A DNA stretch of 64,000 nucleotides from the NCBI RefSeq assembly GCF_029023785.1, contig NZ_CP118955.1, positions 1,114,501-1,178,500 on the forward strand, read 5' to 3'. A program made the position numbers and the translations under genes. Position 1 is the stretch's first letter. The number at the start of each line of letters is the position of its first letter. Under the pieces are notes generated by a model, which did no database searches, was not told the DNA's origin, and saw nothing but the letters and a program-made list of their open reading frames with translations. Source of the DNA: Enterococcus faecium (lineage in GTDB: Bacteria; Bacillota; Bacilli; Lactobacillales; Enterococcaceae). Positions 1-9,995 of this stretch are shown piece after piece.

Positions 1-1
1 G

Positions 2-757
2 GTCTTGTGGCCCAAGATCATCGAGCAACCAGAGACACCCATCTTTGAGGCTTCTCTTGTTGGCGAAACCATCCAATCCATTGGACGTAGAGGGAAGTTT
101 TTAATTTTTCATCTCGATCATTATGAACTGATCTCACACTTGCGAATGGAAGGAAAATATCAATTTACGAAAGAAAATACACCAATCGATAAACATACGC
201 ATGTACTTTTCTTTTTTGAGGATGGAAGCCAACTTCGCTACAACGATGTACGAAAATTTGGTCGTATGACAATCGTCGAAAAAGGAGCAAGTGCAACTTA
301 CCGAGGAATCATGAAATTGGGACCTGAGCCTTTGCCAGATAGCTTCTTATTAGCAGATTTCGCAAATGGACTGAAAAAGTCCCACAAAGCAATCAAGCCA
401 TTGCTGCTAGACCAACGTCTAGTGACTGGTCTAGGTAATATTTATGTAGATGAAGCATTATGGGAAGCGAAGATCCATCCAGAACAACCGGCGAACACAC
501 TGCGCCCCAAAGAGGTAGAACAATTACGTCTATCGATCATTGATGTTTTGGATCGTGCAATAGAAGCCGGAGGTACCACGATTCGCAGTTATTTGAATGC
601 ATTAGGAGAATCAGGCGGATTTCAAGTAGCACTGCATGTCTATCAGCAAACTGGCAAACCATGTATACGTTGTGGAACGCCGATCGTGAAAACAAAAGTG
701 GCACAAAGGGGGACGCACTATTGTCCGAATTGTCAAAGGCTAAAAATCGCAAAGTAG
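2..757 (+). CDS. mutM: Formamidopyrimidine-DNA glycosylase, 3' part (window edge)
   Basis: C-terminal 251 residues of the bifunctional glycosylase/AP lyase that removes oxidised purines from DNA. The N-terminal MPELPE start, which holds the catalytic proline, lies before the window. Visible are the helix-two-turn-helix region (LVTGLGNIYVDEALW) and the C-terminal zinc finger, CIRC followed after 16 residues by CPNC. The frame is open to base 2, so this is an edge truncation and not a broken gene. The end overlaps coaE, a common pairing in lactobacilli and enterococci. Confidence 0.95.
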   Translation, partial: VLWPKIIEQPETPIFEASLVGETIQSIGRRGKFLIFHLDHYELISHLRMEGKYQFTKENTPIDKHTHVLFFFEDGSQLRYNDVRKFGRMTIVEKGASATYRGIMKLGPEPLPDSFLLADFANGLKKSHKAIKPLLLDQRLVTGLGNIYVDEALWEAKIHPEQPANTLRPKEVEQLRLSIIDVLDRAIEAGGTTIRSYLNALGESGGFQVALHVYQQTGKPCIRCGTPIVKTKVAQRGTHYCPNCQRLKIAK

Positions 758-1350
758 GATTTGTTTTAGGTTTGACGGGTGGAATAGCTACCGGTAAAAG
801 TACGGCAGCCAAAGTCTTTCAGTCTCATGGATTTCCTTTGATCGATGGCGATGTGATTGCCAGAGAAACTGTTGAGCCTGGAACGCTTGCTCTGAGGAAA
901 ATTGTATCAGTGTTTGGCCAAGAGGTATTGCAGCCTGATGGGCAACTAGATCGAGGGAAACTTGGGATGATTGTTTTTCCATCAAAGGAAAAACGGCAAA
1001 AACTTGATCAGCTATTAGATCCGTTTATCCGAAAAGCGATAAAAGATCAAATCGCCTCTCTAAGTTCCAATCATCCTTTAGTAATTGTAGATATCCCATT
1101 GCTCTACGAAGGTCATTATGACCACTATATGGATGCAGTAGCTGTCGTTTATACTACGCCAGAAACTCAGCTTCAGCGTTTGATGAAACGTAATCAACTG
1201 ACGCTAGAACAAGCGCAGCAGAGAATTAGTAGTCAACTTCCAATCGAAGAAAAAAAGCAGCGTGCGGATATTTTGTTCGACAACAATGGAACAAAAGAAA
1301 AACTTGTGGGACAAATCGAAAATTGGCTTTTTGCTAATCGCTTTCTTTGA
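721..1350 (+). CDS. coaE: Dephospho-CoA kinase
   Basis: Phosphorylates dephospho-CoA in the last step of coenzyme A synthesis. The P-loop GGIATGKST lies near residue 20 of the 209-residue product, followed by the DGD motif. I chose TTG at 721 because AAAGGGGG ends 8 nt upstream and the length then fits the family. An in-frame ATG at 661 would lie deep inside mutM and add 20 unrelated residues. The gene overlaps the mutM 3' end by 37 nt, implying translational coupling. Confidence 0.9.
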   Translation: MSELSKAKNRKVGFVLGLTGGIATGKSTAAKVFQSHGFPLIDGDVIARETVEPGTLALRKIVSVFGQEVLQPDGQLDRGKLGMIVFPSKEKRQKLDQLLDPFIRKAIKDQIASLSSNHPLVIVDIPLLYEGHYDHYMDAVAVVYTTPETQLQRLMKRNQLTLEQAQQRISSQLPIEEKKQRADILFDNNGTKEKLVGQIENWLFANRFL

Positions 1351-1401
1351 GTATCTGTGTCAATTTTGCTATCCTGAGTATATAGAAAGTGAGGGATAGC
1401 G

Positions 1402-1734
1402 ATGGGATCATTAAAAAATCAAAAGGATAAAGTCGTAGGTAACGCAAAAGAAAAAATCGGCGAGATGCTCAATAAAGAAAATCTAATCGATGAAGGTCGT
1501 ACGCAATCAGAAACAGCAGAAGAAAAAGAAAAGCAGTACCAAGCAAGAATCGATGAAATAGAAGACCAGCAGGCAGAAGAAGAAGCGAAGCGGCAAGATT
1601 TGACTCAAGAACGAAAAAATCCGACACCTGATCGTAGTAAAACACCGCTCCCAGAAAGTGACCACATTCCCGATGAGCAAAAAATCGAGGAACAGCGAAT
1701 GAAACACTATACAGGAATCGAAGAGAAGTTATAA
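1402..1734 (+). CDS. CsbD-like small hydrophilic protein
   Basis: A 110-residue, very charged protein. Its first 30 residues (GSLKNQKDKVVGNAKEKIGE) look like the CsbD stress-protein family; the rest is a Glu/Lys/Gln-rich, probably coiled or disordered tail. The start has the SD GAGGGA. It is followed by a strong terminator, so it ends a transcription unit. A role in general stress is inferred only from the family. Confidence 0.7.
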   Translation: MGSLKNQKDKVVGNAKEKIGEMLNKENLIDEGRTQSETAEEKEKQYQARIDEIEDQQAEEEAKRQDLTQERKNPTPDRSKTPLPESDHIPDEQKIEEQRMKHYTGIEEKL

Positions 1735-1757
1735 AATAGTAAAAAATCGAGATGTGA

Positions 1758-1799
1758 CTTGAAGCAGATGAGAAGGTGTTCATCTGCTTCAAGTTTTTT
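1758..1799 (+). terminator. Rho-independent terminator after CsbD-like gene
   Basis: Perfect 14-bp stem starting CTTGAAGCAG, 8-nt loop, then TTTTTT. Confidence 0.9.
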
Positions 1800-1974
1800 G
1801 TGCTAGATGACTAAATCAGCTTTTGTGTAAGTTATTTCTCAGTAATCAAGGTGATCAGTATTGGAAAATTGAAATTTAGTAAGGACAGGGGACACAATTA
1901 CGCATGAAAGTAGAAAAAATTGTTCTTATATCCGTGTTTTTTGGGTAGGACAGTCGCGTTTGTGATTTGTTTCG

Positions 1975-1983
1975 TGTTATAAT
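1975..1983 (+). promoter_or_regulatory. Extended -10 promoter of nrdR operon
   Basis: TGtTATAAT at 1975-1983, 63 nt before nrdR, with no convincing -35. The rest of the 1800-2045 gap shows no gene. I looked for paired NrdR boxes and did not find a clear pair. Confidence 0.6.
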
Positions 1984-2045
1984 ACAACTAGTTGTAAAGA
2001 AAGACACATCCTTTATATAAAATGCGATGCAAGAGGTGAGACAAA

Positions 2046-2537
2046 ATGAGATGTCCCAGATGTCAACATAATAATTCACGAGTAATCGACAGCCGTCAAG
2101 CAGATGATGGACGTGCGATCCGTCGCCGTCGCGAATGTGAGAATTGTTCGTTCCGATTCACTACATTTGAACGAATTGAAGCTGCTCCGTTATTAGTAAT
2201 CAAGAAAAACGGGGAACGCGAAGAGTTCAATCGCGATAAAATTTTAAGAGGACTCATCCGTTCAGCAGAAAAAAGACCTGTAGCTATGGAACAAATGGAA
2301 CAAATCGTCAACCATGTCGAAAACCGCGTACGCAGTCTCGGAGAAAACGAAGTATCGACGAATCTAATTGGTGAATATGTGATGGAAGATTTAGTTGATT
2401 TAGACGAAATCGCTTATATTCGTTTTGCAAGTGTTTATCGCCAGTTCAAAGATATGTCTGTTTTCTTAAAAGAGTTGCAAGATATCGTGGATAAAGCAAA
2501 AGAAAATAATAAAGAGAATAATAAAGAAAACAATTAA
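2046..2537 (+). CDS. nrdR: Transcriptional repressor NrdR
   Basis: Represses ribonucleotide reductase genes in response to nucleotide levels. The 163-residue product starts with the zinc ribbon (CPRC at residues 3-6, CENC about 30 residues later) with the DNA-binding RRRR stretch between, then an ATP-cone domain ([19 protein letters not shown]). The C-terminus has a repetitive Lys/Glu/Asn tail ([12 protein letters not shown]). It heads an operon with dnaB and dnaI, as in many Firmicutes. Confidence 0.95.
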   Translation: MRCPRCQHNNSRVIDSRQADDGRAIRRRRECENCSFRFTTFERIEAAPLLVIKKNGEREEFNRDKILRGLIRSAEKRPVAMEQMEQIVNHVENRVRSLGENEVSTNLIGEYVMEDLVDLDEIAYIRFASVYRQFKDMSVFLKELQDIVDKAKENNKENNKENN

Positions 2538-2559
2538 GAAACAAAAAGGAGGCATTTCC

Positions 2560-3933
2560 TTGGAAAATGCTTGGAAAGAGCTTCAACCAAAAAATATTTA
2601 CCAAGGAAGAAAAGCGGCTCCGCTGAGAGAAGACAGCAAGAACGCCTTGCTGTATCTTTATCAGCCACTAATCGGCGGAGAAGCCTTGAGTATCTATTTC
2701 ACCCTGTTATCAGAAATCTCTCAAGAATCTGGCAAAGGTCCTGAAGGGATGCATGCAGATCTGCTTAGTAGTCTAGGCTGCGGTATCCCGCAATTTTATG
2801 ATGCAAGAAAAAAGCTAGAAGGAATCGGCTTACTGGATGTTTATTTTAAAGAAGATAGTGATCTGGGACCTCGTTTTATTTATGAGCTGTTAGAACCACT
2901 CATTCCTAAAGCATTTTTCAAAGACTCTGTTCTGGCTTTTCTTCTTCTGGAAAAAGTTGGTGAACGACGATTCCAGAAGCTTACCCAATTGTTTGAACCT
3001 AAAAGGCATACAGCAGAGGGATATCAAAAAATCACAAAAAAATTTTTAGATGTTTATCGCTTCAATGAAGCAGTGTACGCTGCTAATCAAGAAAACATCG
3101 AATCGCTGAATAAATCTTTTGAAGAATCTGAATCAGTAGCATTACTTGAAGCAGATTCGACATTCGATTGGCAGTTTTTGAATGATTGGCTGGCAAAAAA
3201 ACATATTGCAAGTCTTGATGATCCAATCATCAAACAAGTCGACATGTATCATCAGCTTTACGGTTTCGATGAATTGACACTTGGCGAACTGATCAGTCAA
3301 TCTTATGACTTTAGTGAACAAAAAGTATCTGAAAAAGAACTGCAAAAAGCCATTTTGGCAATGCAGAGACGTCCGGTGAAGCAAACAAAAGAAACAGTTG
3401 CGGTTTCTGAAAACAGTAATGAACCCTCGTCAAACGAACATTTGACAAACGCAGCGCTTCAGCTGATAAAAGAAGCACAGAGCATTCCACCGATGAAATA
3501 TCTGGAAGCAATCAAGTCAGAAAAAGGCGGATATGTTTCTAAACAAGAAAACTGGTTACTGCAAGATCTTGTTTCTCAATCAGGTCTTTCCAGTAGCGTG
3601 ATCAATGTTTTGTTGAATTATGTATTGGTGATCAAAAATAATGCTAGCTTAAATGCTAGTTATGTGAATACAGTGGCAAATGAATGGGCACAAAAGAAAA
3701 TCGCCACAGCAGAAGAAGCAATTCAGCATATTCGGCAAATAAGCAATCAAGCAAAACAATCAAAACAAAAGAAGCAAACAAATTATCCAAATGGCAAGCG
3801 AAATGTTCGGCGGGAAAAGCTTCCTGATTGGGTCAATCAGCCAAAAGATGAAAAACAGATCAGCAGCGAGAAAAAAGCAGAGATTGACCGCCGTTTTAAA
3901 GAATACCTGGCAAAAAAGGAGGGTGACATCTAG
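2560..3933 (+). CDS. dnaB: Replication initiation / membrane attachment protein DnaB
   Basis: Helicase-loading protein of Firmicutes that acts with DnaD and DnaI at oriC. It has 457 residues, the usual family size. The TTG start at 2560 follows AAGGAGG with good spacing. N-terminal winged-helix and DnaD-like regions are followed by a charged linker and a C-terminal segment containing NVRREKLPDWVN. That segment reappears in the prophage replication protein at 27513-28403. The stop overlaps the dnaI start by one base. Confidence 0.93.
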   Translation: MENAWKELQPKNIYQGRKAAPLREDSKNALLYLYQPLIGGEALSIYFTLLSEISQESGKGPEGMHADLLSSLGCGIPQFYDARKKLEGIGLLDVYFKEDSDLGPRFIYELLEPLIPKAFFKDSVLAFLLLEKVGERRFQKLTQLFEPKRHTAEGYQKITKKFLDVYRFNEAVYAANQENIESLNKSFEESESVALLEADSTFDWQFLNDWLAKKHIASLDDPIIKQVDMYHQLYGFDELTLGELISQSYDFSEQKVSEKELQKAILAMQRRPVKQTKETVAVSENSNEPSSNEHLTNAALQLIKEAQSIPPMKYLEAIKSEKGGYVSKQENWLLQDLVSQSGLSSSVINVLLNYVLVIKNNASLNASYVNTVANEWAQKKIATAEEAIQHIRQISNQAKQSKQKKQTNYPNGKRNVRREKLPDWVNQPKDEKQISSEKKAEIDRRFKEYLAKKEGDI

Positions 3934-4859
3934 TGGAAGACGTAGGCAAAGAATTGAAGAGGATCATCAGCAAACGCAATTATCAAGAAAAGTATGCTGA
4001 AATGATCGCTGAAGTCTTAAATGATGCGGATGTTCAAGCTTTTCTAAGCGCACACCAAGAAGAATTGACACAAGCGGATATTGAAAAAAGTTACGCCAAA
4101 TTGTATGAATTCGTGCAAGAAAAGCGTAAATATCAAAAAAACGATCCAACGATGATCGCTCCCGGCTATGAGCCGAAGCTGACATTGAATTTTCATTATG
4201 TGGATGTCACTTATGTACCAACGGAAGCATTGTTAGCACGGCAAAGACAAGAAGAAATCAGAAGCCGAGTAAAAGCAATGGATATGCCAAAAGATATTCA
4301 ATCGGCTTCTTTTGAAAACTTTGAACGTACAGATGGACGAGGATATGCGAGCTTAGAAGCCCTAGATTTTGTAGAGAAATATACTGCTGATCCAAAAGGG
4401 TATCATAAAGGACTGTATCTAGTAGGAAGTTTTGGTATTGGAAAAACATATTTATTAGGAGCAACAGCGAGAGAATTAGCGATTGCTGGATTCACCACGA
4501 CGCTAGTCCATTTTCCGACATTTGCCGTTGAGATGAAACAGGCAATCGGAAAAGATCAAGTGGCAGAAAAGTTAGATGCAGTGAAACGTTCACCTATTTT
4601 GATGATCGATGATATTGGTGCAGATGCGATGAGTAGTTGGATACGAGACGAAGTATTCGGTGTTATCCTTCAATATCGGATGCAGGAACAGTTACCAACC
4701 TTCTTCTCATCGAATTTTACAATGGATGAATTGGAACAGCATTTGTCCGTCACTCAACGTGGAGATGAAGAGCCGCTAAAAGCGAAACGGATAATGGAAC
4801 GCATACGTTATTTGACAAAAGAAATCGAAATGACTGGTCGCAACCGACGCAATGGTTGA
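3933..4859 (+). CDS. dnaI: Primosomal helicase loader DnaI
   Basis: AAA+ ATPase that loads the replicative helicase. The product has 308 residues. Walker A GSFGIGKT is near residue 167 and Walker B LMIDDIGAD about 55 residues later; the N-terminal part is the helicase-binding region. GTG start at 3933, overlapping the dnaB stop. It closes the nrdR-dnaB-dnaI operon. Confidence 0.93.
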   Translation: MEDVGKELKRIISKRNYQEKYAEMIAEVLNDADVQAFLSAHQEELTQADIEKSYAKLYEFVQEKRKYQKNDPTMIAPGYEPKLTLNFHYVDVTYVPTEALLARQRQEEIRSRVKAMDMPKDIQSASFENFERTDGRGYASLEALDFVEKYTADPKGYHKGLYLVGSFGIGKTYLLGATARELAIAGFTTTLVHFPTFAVEMKQAIGKDQVAEKLDAVKRSPILMIDDIGADAMSSWIRDEVFGVILQYRMQEQLPTFFSSNFTMDELEQHLSVTQRGDEEPLKAKRIMERIRYLTKEIEMTGRNRRNG

Positions 4860-4987
4860 ACAGTTGACAAGTCCAACTGACATTTGACCTAGTAGTAAAA
4901 GCAGGTCAGCGAATCATTATATGGACAGAAATGACCGGAGACAATCACCGCAACAAGTAATGCAGAAACTTAAACGGAGGATTTTTT

Positions 4988-5428
4988 ATGAGGGCTATTT
5001 TTTCTAGTATATCTGTAGTTGGTCTATTTTTTCTTTTAGCAGGCTGCGGTAGCGCAGATAGCAACACAGGTTCTGTTGATTCGATTGATGCGGGTCAAAC
5101 AGTAAAAACAAGCAGTACGAAAACGGAGGGACAAAGCATATTTGTTGGAACGATTGAAAGTATCACTCAAGTAGAAGCAGAAGAAGAAACGCTTCAGTTG
5201 AAACTCGTCGATGTCATGGCCAAAGAAGATCCAGCGAATATGGGAACGTCATTCAGCAATGACGGAGTGATCTTAAATGCTACTGCTGAAAAAATAAGCG
5301 TGGACATAAATGAATTGAAAATCGGTGACAAAGTCCAATTTACATTAGTTGAGATGCCGATCATGACGATGTCTATCCCACCGCAAGTTCCTGGAGATTC
5401 GATTATTGATGTTTCATTGAACAAATAA
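4988..5428 (+). CDS. Small lipoprotein of unknown function
   Basis: A 146-residue protein with a lipoprotein signal peptide; lipobox LAGC puts the lipidated cysteine near residue 20. It then has a Ser/Thr-rich linker and a small domain resembling a beta-barrel (IFVGTIESITQVEAEEETLQ). Strong SD CGGAGG. I do not recognise a specific family. It is alone between dnaI and trmK. Confidence 0.8.
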   Translation: MRAIFSSISVVGLFFLLAGCGSADSNTGSVDSIDAGQTVKTSSTKTEGQSIFVGTIESITQVEAEEETLQLKLVDVMAKEDPANMGTSFSNDGVILNATAEKISVDINELKIGDKVQFTLVEMPIMTMSIPPQVPGDSIIDVSLNK

Positions 5429-5430
5429 CC

Positions 5431-5468
5431 AACAACATTTTTTCAAAAATAAGAAAATGTTGTTTTAT
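5431..5468 (+). terminator. Terminator after lipoprotein gene
   Basis: ACAACATTTT / AAAATGTTGT stem followed by a T-rich run. Confidence 0.8.
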
Positions 5469-5490
5469 AGAACGAAAAGGTATATTTTTT

Positions 5491-5533
5491 AAGGAGATAT
5501 GGGAATTTTTTTATTCCTAGTCTCCTTATTTTA
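5491..5533 (+). terminator. Second hairpin, terminator-like
   Basis: AAGGAGA pairs with TCTCCTT, with an inner GGGAA/TTCCT helix and a T-rich tail, just upstream of the trmK promoter. The T-run is interrupted, so a regulatory leader is an alternative. Confidence 0.5.
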
Positions 5534-5542
5534 TTTGGAAAA

Positions 5543-5551
5543 TGCTATAAT
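5543..5551 (+). promoter_or_regulatory. Extended -10 promoter of trmK
   Basis: TGcTATAAT, 20 nt before the start codon of trmK, with SD AAGGAG downstream. Confidence 0.6.
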
Positions 5552-5571
5552 TATCTAGAAGGAGTGAAGCT

Positions 5572-6273
5572 ATGAACCATTTAGATTTATCTCAGCGCTT
5601 AGCGGCAGTGGGTGACTTTGTTCCTGAATCCGCTCGTTTAGCAGACATTGGATCAGATCACGCTTACTTACCCGTTGCATTGATATTAAGAGGAAAAATC
5701 GAATATGCAGTTGCTGGTGAAGTCGTTCAAGGTCCTTATGAATCAGCACGTAAGCAAGTCAAAAAAGATGGATTAGAAGACCGTATCACCGTACGCCTTG
5801 CAAATGGTCTAGATGCTATCCAGCCACAAGATGGTATTACAGCTGTCACGATTGCGGGTATGGGAGGTTCACTGATCCGAGATATCCTAGAAGCTGGCAA
5901 GTTGAATCAACGCTTAAGCGGACAAGAACGTTTGATCCTTCAGCCAAACATCGGAGAGCGTACATTACGATCTTGGCTGCAAGAAAATCAGTATAAAATC
6001 CAATCAGAAAAAATACTTGAAGAAAATAAAAAAATATATGAAATCATTGTAGCCGAAAAAGAACAAAAACCAGTTACTTACAATGAAATGGAGCTGATGT
6101 TCGGGCCATTTCTGCTTGAAGAGAAAAGTGAGATCTTCAAATCAAAATGGACAAGAGAGCTTCAACAAAGAAAAGCTATCCGTGAACAGCTCAAACAAGC
6201 AGCTAATCAAGAGACACGTCAAAAACAAATCGAGCAGGAAATCCAAATGATTGAGGAGGTTTTAAAGACATGA
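5572..6273 (+). CDS. trmK: tRNA (adenine22-N1)-methyltransferase
   Basis: SAM-dependent enzyme that methylates N1 of A22 in tRNA. Motif I LADIGSDHAYLPV is at residues 22-34 of the 233-residue product, followed by AGEVVQGPYESA and TIAGMGG, all typical of the TrmK/YqfN family. The C-terminal half is helical and Lys/Gln-rich. The stop overlaps the next start by 4 nt, the conserved trmK-yqfO pairing. Confidence 0.93.
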   Translation: MNHLDLSQRLAAVGDFVPESARLADIGSDHAYLPVALILRGKIEYAVAGEVVQGPYESARKQVKKDGLEDRITVRLANGLDAIQPQDGITAVTIAGMGGSLIRDILEAGKLNQRLSGQERLILQPNIGERTLRSWLQENQYKIQSEKILEENKKIYEIIVAEKEQKPVTYNEMELMFGPFLLEEKSEIFKSKWTRELQQRKAIREQLKQAANQETRQKQIEQEIQMIEEVLKT

Positions 6274-7391
6274 CAATCAGCGGACGCACCTTCATCCAAA
6301 AGTTTGAAAGCTATTGTCCTCAGTGGCTAGCTGAAGAAGGAGACCCAGTCGGACTGCATATCGGAACATTGGATAAGCCAATCCAACGAGTAATGATGAC
6401 ATTAGACGTTCGTCCAGAAGTGGTCGAAGAAGCAATCAAGAAAAAAATCGATTTGCTGATTGCTAAACATCCTCCAATCTTTCGTCCTGTAAAACGGCTG
6501 GTTACTGATCAGCCACAAGAAAAAATGTATGCAGATTTGTTGAAACATGATATTGCCGTCTATGCAGCACACACGAACATGGATATTATTTGGGATGGAC
6601 TGAATGACTGGTTTTGTGAACTTCTCGGTATTGAAGTGGAGAGTTATTTAGTAAAGACTCATGAGATTCATTATAAAAAACTGGCCGTTTATGTACCTGT
6701 GGATCATGCACAGAAAATGCGTGAAGTATTAGCTGCAGCTGGTGCTGGTACACAAGGTGATTATACCGGTACAAGTTTTACCTCGATTGGACACGGTCGA
6801 TTTACTCCGGAAGCTGGTGCACAACCAGCGATTGGGAAAGTAGGGAAGACAGAACAAGTTCAAGAGGCAAAAGTTGAGGTTATTTTGCCGGAAACTATCG
6901 AAAAACAAGTGATTCAAGCCATGCGGTCAGCTCATCCTTATGAGGAACCTGCTTATGATCTTTTCGCTATAGATGAACCAGTCGAAATGTTTGGGTTAGG
7001 ACGAGTAGGTGAATTGCCGCAAGAAATTTCTATAGAGGCATTTGTAGAACAAGTAAAAGAAGCGTTCCAACTAGATGGACTGAGAATAGTCCAGCCAAAA
7101 AATGCAAAATCCTCTGTGAAGCGCATTGCGATTTGCGGTGGAAGCGGTGAAAAATTTTATCCGCAAGCAATCGCCCAAAGAGCAGATGTCTATATCACGG
7201 GAGATATCTATTATCATACGGCTCATGATATGCAAAGCGCTGGGTTGATCGCAATTGATCCCGGTCATTATATTGAATCGTTATGCAAGCAACGATTTAT
7301 CGAGAAATTTGAATCTTGGAAACAAGAAGAAAATTGGGATATTAACTTTTTCGTTTCTGAAACAAATACAAACCCATTTCAATTTAATTAA
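6270..7391 (+). CDS. Nif3-like dinuclear metal center protein (YqfO type)
   Basis: A 373-residue member of the Nif3/YqfO family. Conserved metal-site motifs include AKHPPIFRP and AAHTNMD in the N-terminal half and [10 protein letters not shown] near the end. A PII-like insert separates the halves, as in the long Bacillus form. The biochemical role is unresolved for the family. It is coupled to trmK. Confidence 0.9.
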   Translation: MTISGRTFIQKFESYCPQWLAEEGDPVGLHIGTLDKPIQRVMMTLDVRPEVVEEAIKKKIDLLIAKHPPIFRPVKRLVTDQPQEKMYADLLKHDIAVYAAHTNMDIIWDGLNDWFCELLGIEVESYLVKTHEIHYKKLAVYVPVDHAQKMREVLAAAGAGTQGDYTGTSFTSIGHGRFTPEAGAQPAIGKVGKTEQVQEAKVEVILPETIEKQVIQAMRSAHPYEEPAYDLFAIDEPVEMFGLGRVGELPQEISIEAFVEQVKEAFQLDGLRIVQPKNAKSSVKRIAICGGSGEKFYPQAIAQRADVYITGDIYYHTAHDMQSAGLIAIDPGHYIESLCKQRFIEKFESWKQEENWDINFFVSETNTNPFQFN

Positions 7392-7405
7392 AAGGAGAGA
7401 ATACT

Positions 7406-8638
7406 ATGTACGAAAATCTTTTGCCACGTTTTTTACGATATGTCAAAACAGAAACACGCTCCGATGCAACAAGCAAAACGACTCCATCGACTCAGACACA
7501 AGTTGCTTTTGCGCAAGAATTGAAAAAAGAATTGGAAGAGTTAGGCTTAGCTGATGTTTTCTATAATGAAGATAACGGATTCGTTATGGGAACATTACCA
7601 AGCAATGTTGATCATGAAGTGCGTTCCATTGGATTTATTTCTCACATGGATACAGCAGATTTTAATGCAGTAGGAGTCAATCCACAAATCATTGAAAACT
7701 ATGATGGTGAGTCGACGATCGTACTAGATGCGGAAGAACGCTATACATTGAATACAAAAGATTTTCCAAATTTGAAAAATTATGAAGGCCACACATTGAT
7801 CACAACAGATGGCAGTACATTACTGGGAGCAGATGACAAATCAGGGATTGCGGAAATCATGACTGCAATGGAGATCTTGATCAATAATCCTTCTATCCCT
7901 CACGGTACCATCAAAGTGGCTTTTGGTCCTGATGAAGAAATCGGTGTCGGAGCGGATAAATTCGATGTTGAGCAATTCGATGTAGATTTTGCTTATACAG
8001 TCGATGGTGGTCCTTTAGGTGAGTTGCAGTATGAAACGTTTAGTGCTGCTCAAGCAAATATCACGATCCAAGGGAAAAATGTACATCCAGGGACGGCAAA
8101 AGATACAATGATCAATGCTCTACAGTTAGCAATCGATTTTCATAATCAGCTTCCAGCCGATGAAGTTCCAGAAAAAACGGAAGGATACGAAGGTTTCTTC
8201 CATTTGATGGCATTGGATGGGAATCCTGAAGAAGCTTCTATGAGTTATATCATTCGCGATCATGATCGTGAAAAATTCGAAGCACGCAAAGCACAAATCA
8301 CCCATATCCAAGAAGAGTTGAATCAGCGATTTGATCAAGAACGAATCAAAGTAGATATGTATGATCAATATTACAACATGAAAGAAATCATTGAAAAAGA
8401 TATGAGCATCGTGGAATTAGCGAAACAAGCAATGATCGAGCTTGGTATCTCTCCAGTGATCGAACCAGTTCGTGGAGGAACAGATGGTTCAAAAATCTCT
8501 TACATGGGTATTCCGACGCCAAATCTATTTGCCGGAGGAGAAAATATGCACGGACGATTCGAATTTGTTTCTTTACAAGTAATGGAAAAAGCAACAGACG
8601 TGATTGTAAAAATTGCAGAATTGAACACAAAGAGTTAA
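7406..8638 (+). CDS. pepT: Peptidase T (tripeptidase)
   Basis: Cytosolic zinc aminotripeptidase of the M20 family, 410 residues. Metal and catalytic motifs are in order: [25 protein letters not shown] and [18 protein letters not shown] stands before the ATG. Followed by its own terminator, so probably a single-gene unit. Confidence 0.97.
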   Translation: MYENLLPRFLRYVKTETRSDATSKTTPSTQTQVAFAQELKKELEELGLADVFYNEDNGFVMGTLPSNVDHEVRSIGFISHMDTADFNAVGVNPQIIENYDGESTIVLDAEERYTLNTKDFPNLKNYEGHTLITTDGSTLLGADDKSGIAEIMTAMEILINNPSIPHGTIKVAFGPDEEIGVGADKFDVEQFDVDFAYTVDGGPLGELQYETFSAAQANITIQGKNVHPGTAKDTMINALQLAIDFHNQLPADEVPEKTEGYEGFFHLMALDGNPEEASMSYIIRDHDREKFEARKAQITHIQEELNQRFDQERIKVDMYDQYYNMKEIIEKDMSIVELAKQAMIELGISPVIEPVRGGTDGSKISYMGIPTPNLFAGGENMHGRFEFVSLQVMEKATDVIVKIAELNTKS

Positions 8639-8707
8639 AATCGAAAAAGAACAGCTTATGACAAGGCGTTCGTCCCAATGATGGAATGTCATCTGTCTAA
8701 GGCTAAA

Positions 8708-8746
8708 GGGCAGGACAATGGAATTGGTTGTCCCGCCCTCTTTTTT
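8708..8746 (+). terminator. Terminator after pepT
   Basis: GGGCaGGACAA pairs with TTGTCCcGCCC, then TTTTTT. Confidence 0.9.
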
Positions 8747-8769
8747 GAAGAGTAAATAGGAGGTAAAGA

Positions 8770-9678
8770 ATGGAAAAGCTGCTAGTTTTTTATAACAAAA
8801 GTTCAGGGAAAGATGAGGGTGAGAAATTAGCACGCTGGTTTCAAGATTATGTAAAAGAAAAGCAGCCAGAATTATATGTAGAACTAGCTGAAACTGGCCC
8901 ATCGATTGATGATGCGGAATTAGTCAAGAAAGCAGAAGCTATAGAAGCTGATACTTTAGTAATTATAGGTGGAGACGGCACGATTCATCATATCGTCCAA
9001 GCGTTCCAAAAAACATTATCTCAATACCATGTCGGATTACTTCCAGGTGGAACTGTCAACAACCTTGCACGTTTTCTTGAGATTCCCCTCAAAAAAGAAG
9101 AAGCTGCTGACGTGATCCTGGAAGGTAATGTACGGAAAATAGACTATGGTCAAGTCAATGATGAAGTCATTATCTCTACACTGACAATCGGAATCTTAGC
9201 AGATACAGCAGTTTGGATCAGTCAAGAAGAAAAACAGCGTTACGGCTCGTGGATCTTTATCAAGAAGTTTTTTAAGTTATTGCTGAAGAAGAAAAAATAT
9301 CATTTGGATTTAGAAACAGACGAGGAGCATTGGAAAGGAAAATCCCAACTGTTGACAGTCACGATGTCTAACTCCGTGGGCGGTTTTACAAATTTTGACG
9401 ACTCAGCGACCCCAGATGATGGAAAATTCCATGTAACGATCGTACCTTCCTTAGATATTTTCCGATTTATTTTTTATTTGCCTAGAATCATGAGAGGCAA
9501 ATTCTATACGATCCCCGGCATTACTTATTTCACAGCCAAACGCATGAAAATCCAAGCACAGGAAAAATCTGTGGGCACTCGAACGGATGGAGACACGACA
9601 GATGATCTTCCAGTTGAATTATCTGTTGTATCAAAAGGATTAACAGTTTATTCACCAAAGAAAGAAGAAAAAGCTTAG
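8770..9678 (+). CDS. Diacylglycerol kinase-family lipid kinase (YegS/DagK type)
   Basis: A 302-residue lipid kinase. The nucleotide-binding motif GGDGTIHHIVQA is near residue 65, and LPGGTVNNLARFL follows, the family signature. It likely phosphorylates diacylglycerol or a related lipid, but the sequence does not separate DgkB from other YegS-like kinases. The gene is grouped with two membrane-protein genes, suggesting a lipid or envelope cluster. Confidence 0.88.
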   Translation: MEKLLVFYNKSSGKDEGEKLARWFQDYVKEKQPELYVELAETGPSIDDAELVKKAEAIEADTLVIIGGDGTIHHIVQAFQKTLSQYHVGLLPGGTVNNLARFLEIPLKKEEAADVILEGNVRKIDYGQVNDEVIISTLTIGILADTAVWISQEEKQRYGSWIFIKKFFKLLLKKKKYHLDLETDEEHWKGKSQLLTVTMSNSVGGFTNFDDSATPDDGKFHVTIVPSLDIFRFIFYLPRIMRGKFYTIPGITYFTAKRMKIQAQEKSVGTRTDGDTTDDLPVELSVVSKGLTVYSPKKEEKA

Positions 9679-9712
9679 AAATAGTAGTTAACAGAAAGTT
9701 GGAAGAAGAGTA

Positions 9713-9985
9713 ATGGATGTATTGTTACACAATCCTTTGTGGTTTTACCTTTTCATTGTGAATTTTTACTTATTTTGTCTGATGGGGTATGATAAACATC
9801 AGGCTAGAACTAGCGACTGGCGTGTTCCTGAGAATAATTTGGTATTTGTCAGCCTGTTAGGCGGTGGTTTGGGAGGATTGATCTCTCGAAAAGTTTTCCA
9901 TCATAAAACGCGGAAAAAGAAGTTTACTATAGGATTCGCTGCAGGTGTACTTGTTGATTTGATTCTCATTTATTTTTTCCATTAA
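9713..9985 (+). CDS. DUF1294 family membrane protein
   Basis: A 90-residue membrane protein with three hydrophobic stretches. MGYDKHQARTSDWRVPE followed by a GGxxG region is typical of DUF1294. Function unknown. Ten bases separate it from the next gene. Confidence 0.8.
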   Translation: MDVLLHNPLWFYLFIVNFYLFCLMGYDKHQARTSDWRVPENNLVFVSLLGGGLGGLISRKVFHHKTRKKKFTIGFAAGVLVDLILIYFFH

Positions 9986-9995
9986 GGAGCAGGAG

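Noticed and set aside
1800..2045. NrdR boxes before nrdR
   Set aside because: Some AT-rich near-palindromes are present, but no convincing pair at the expected spacing.
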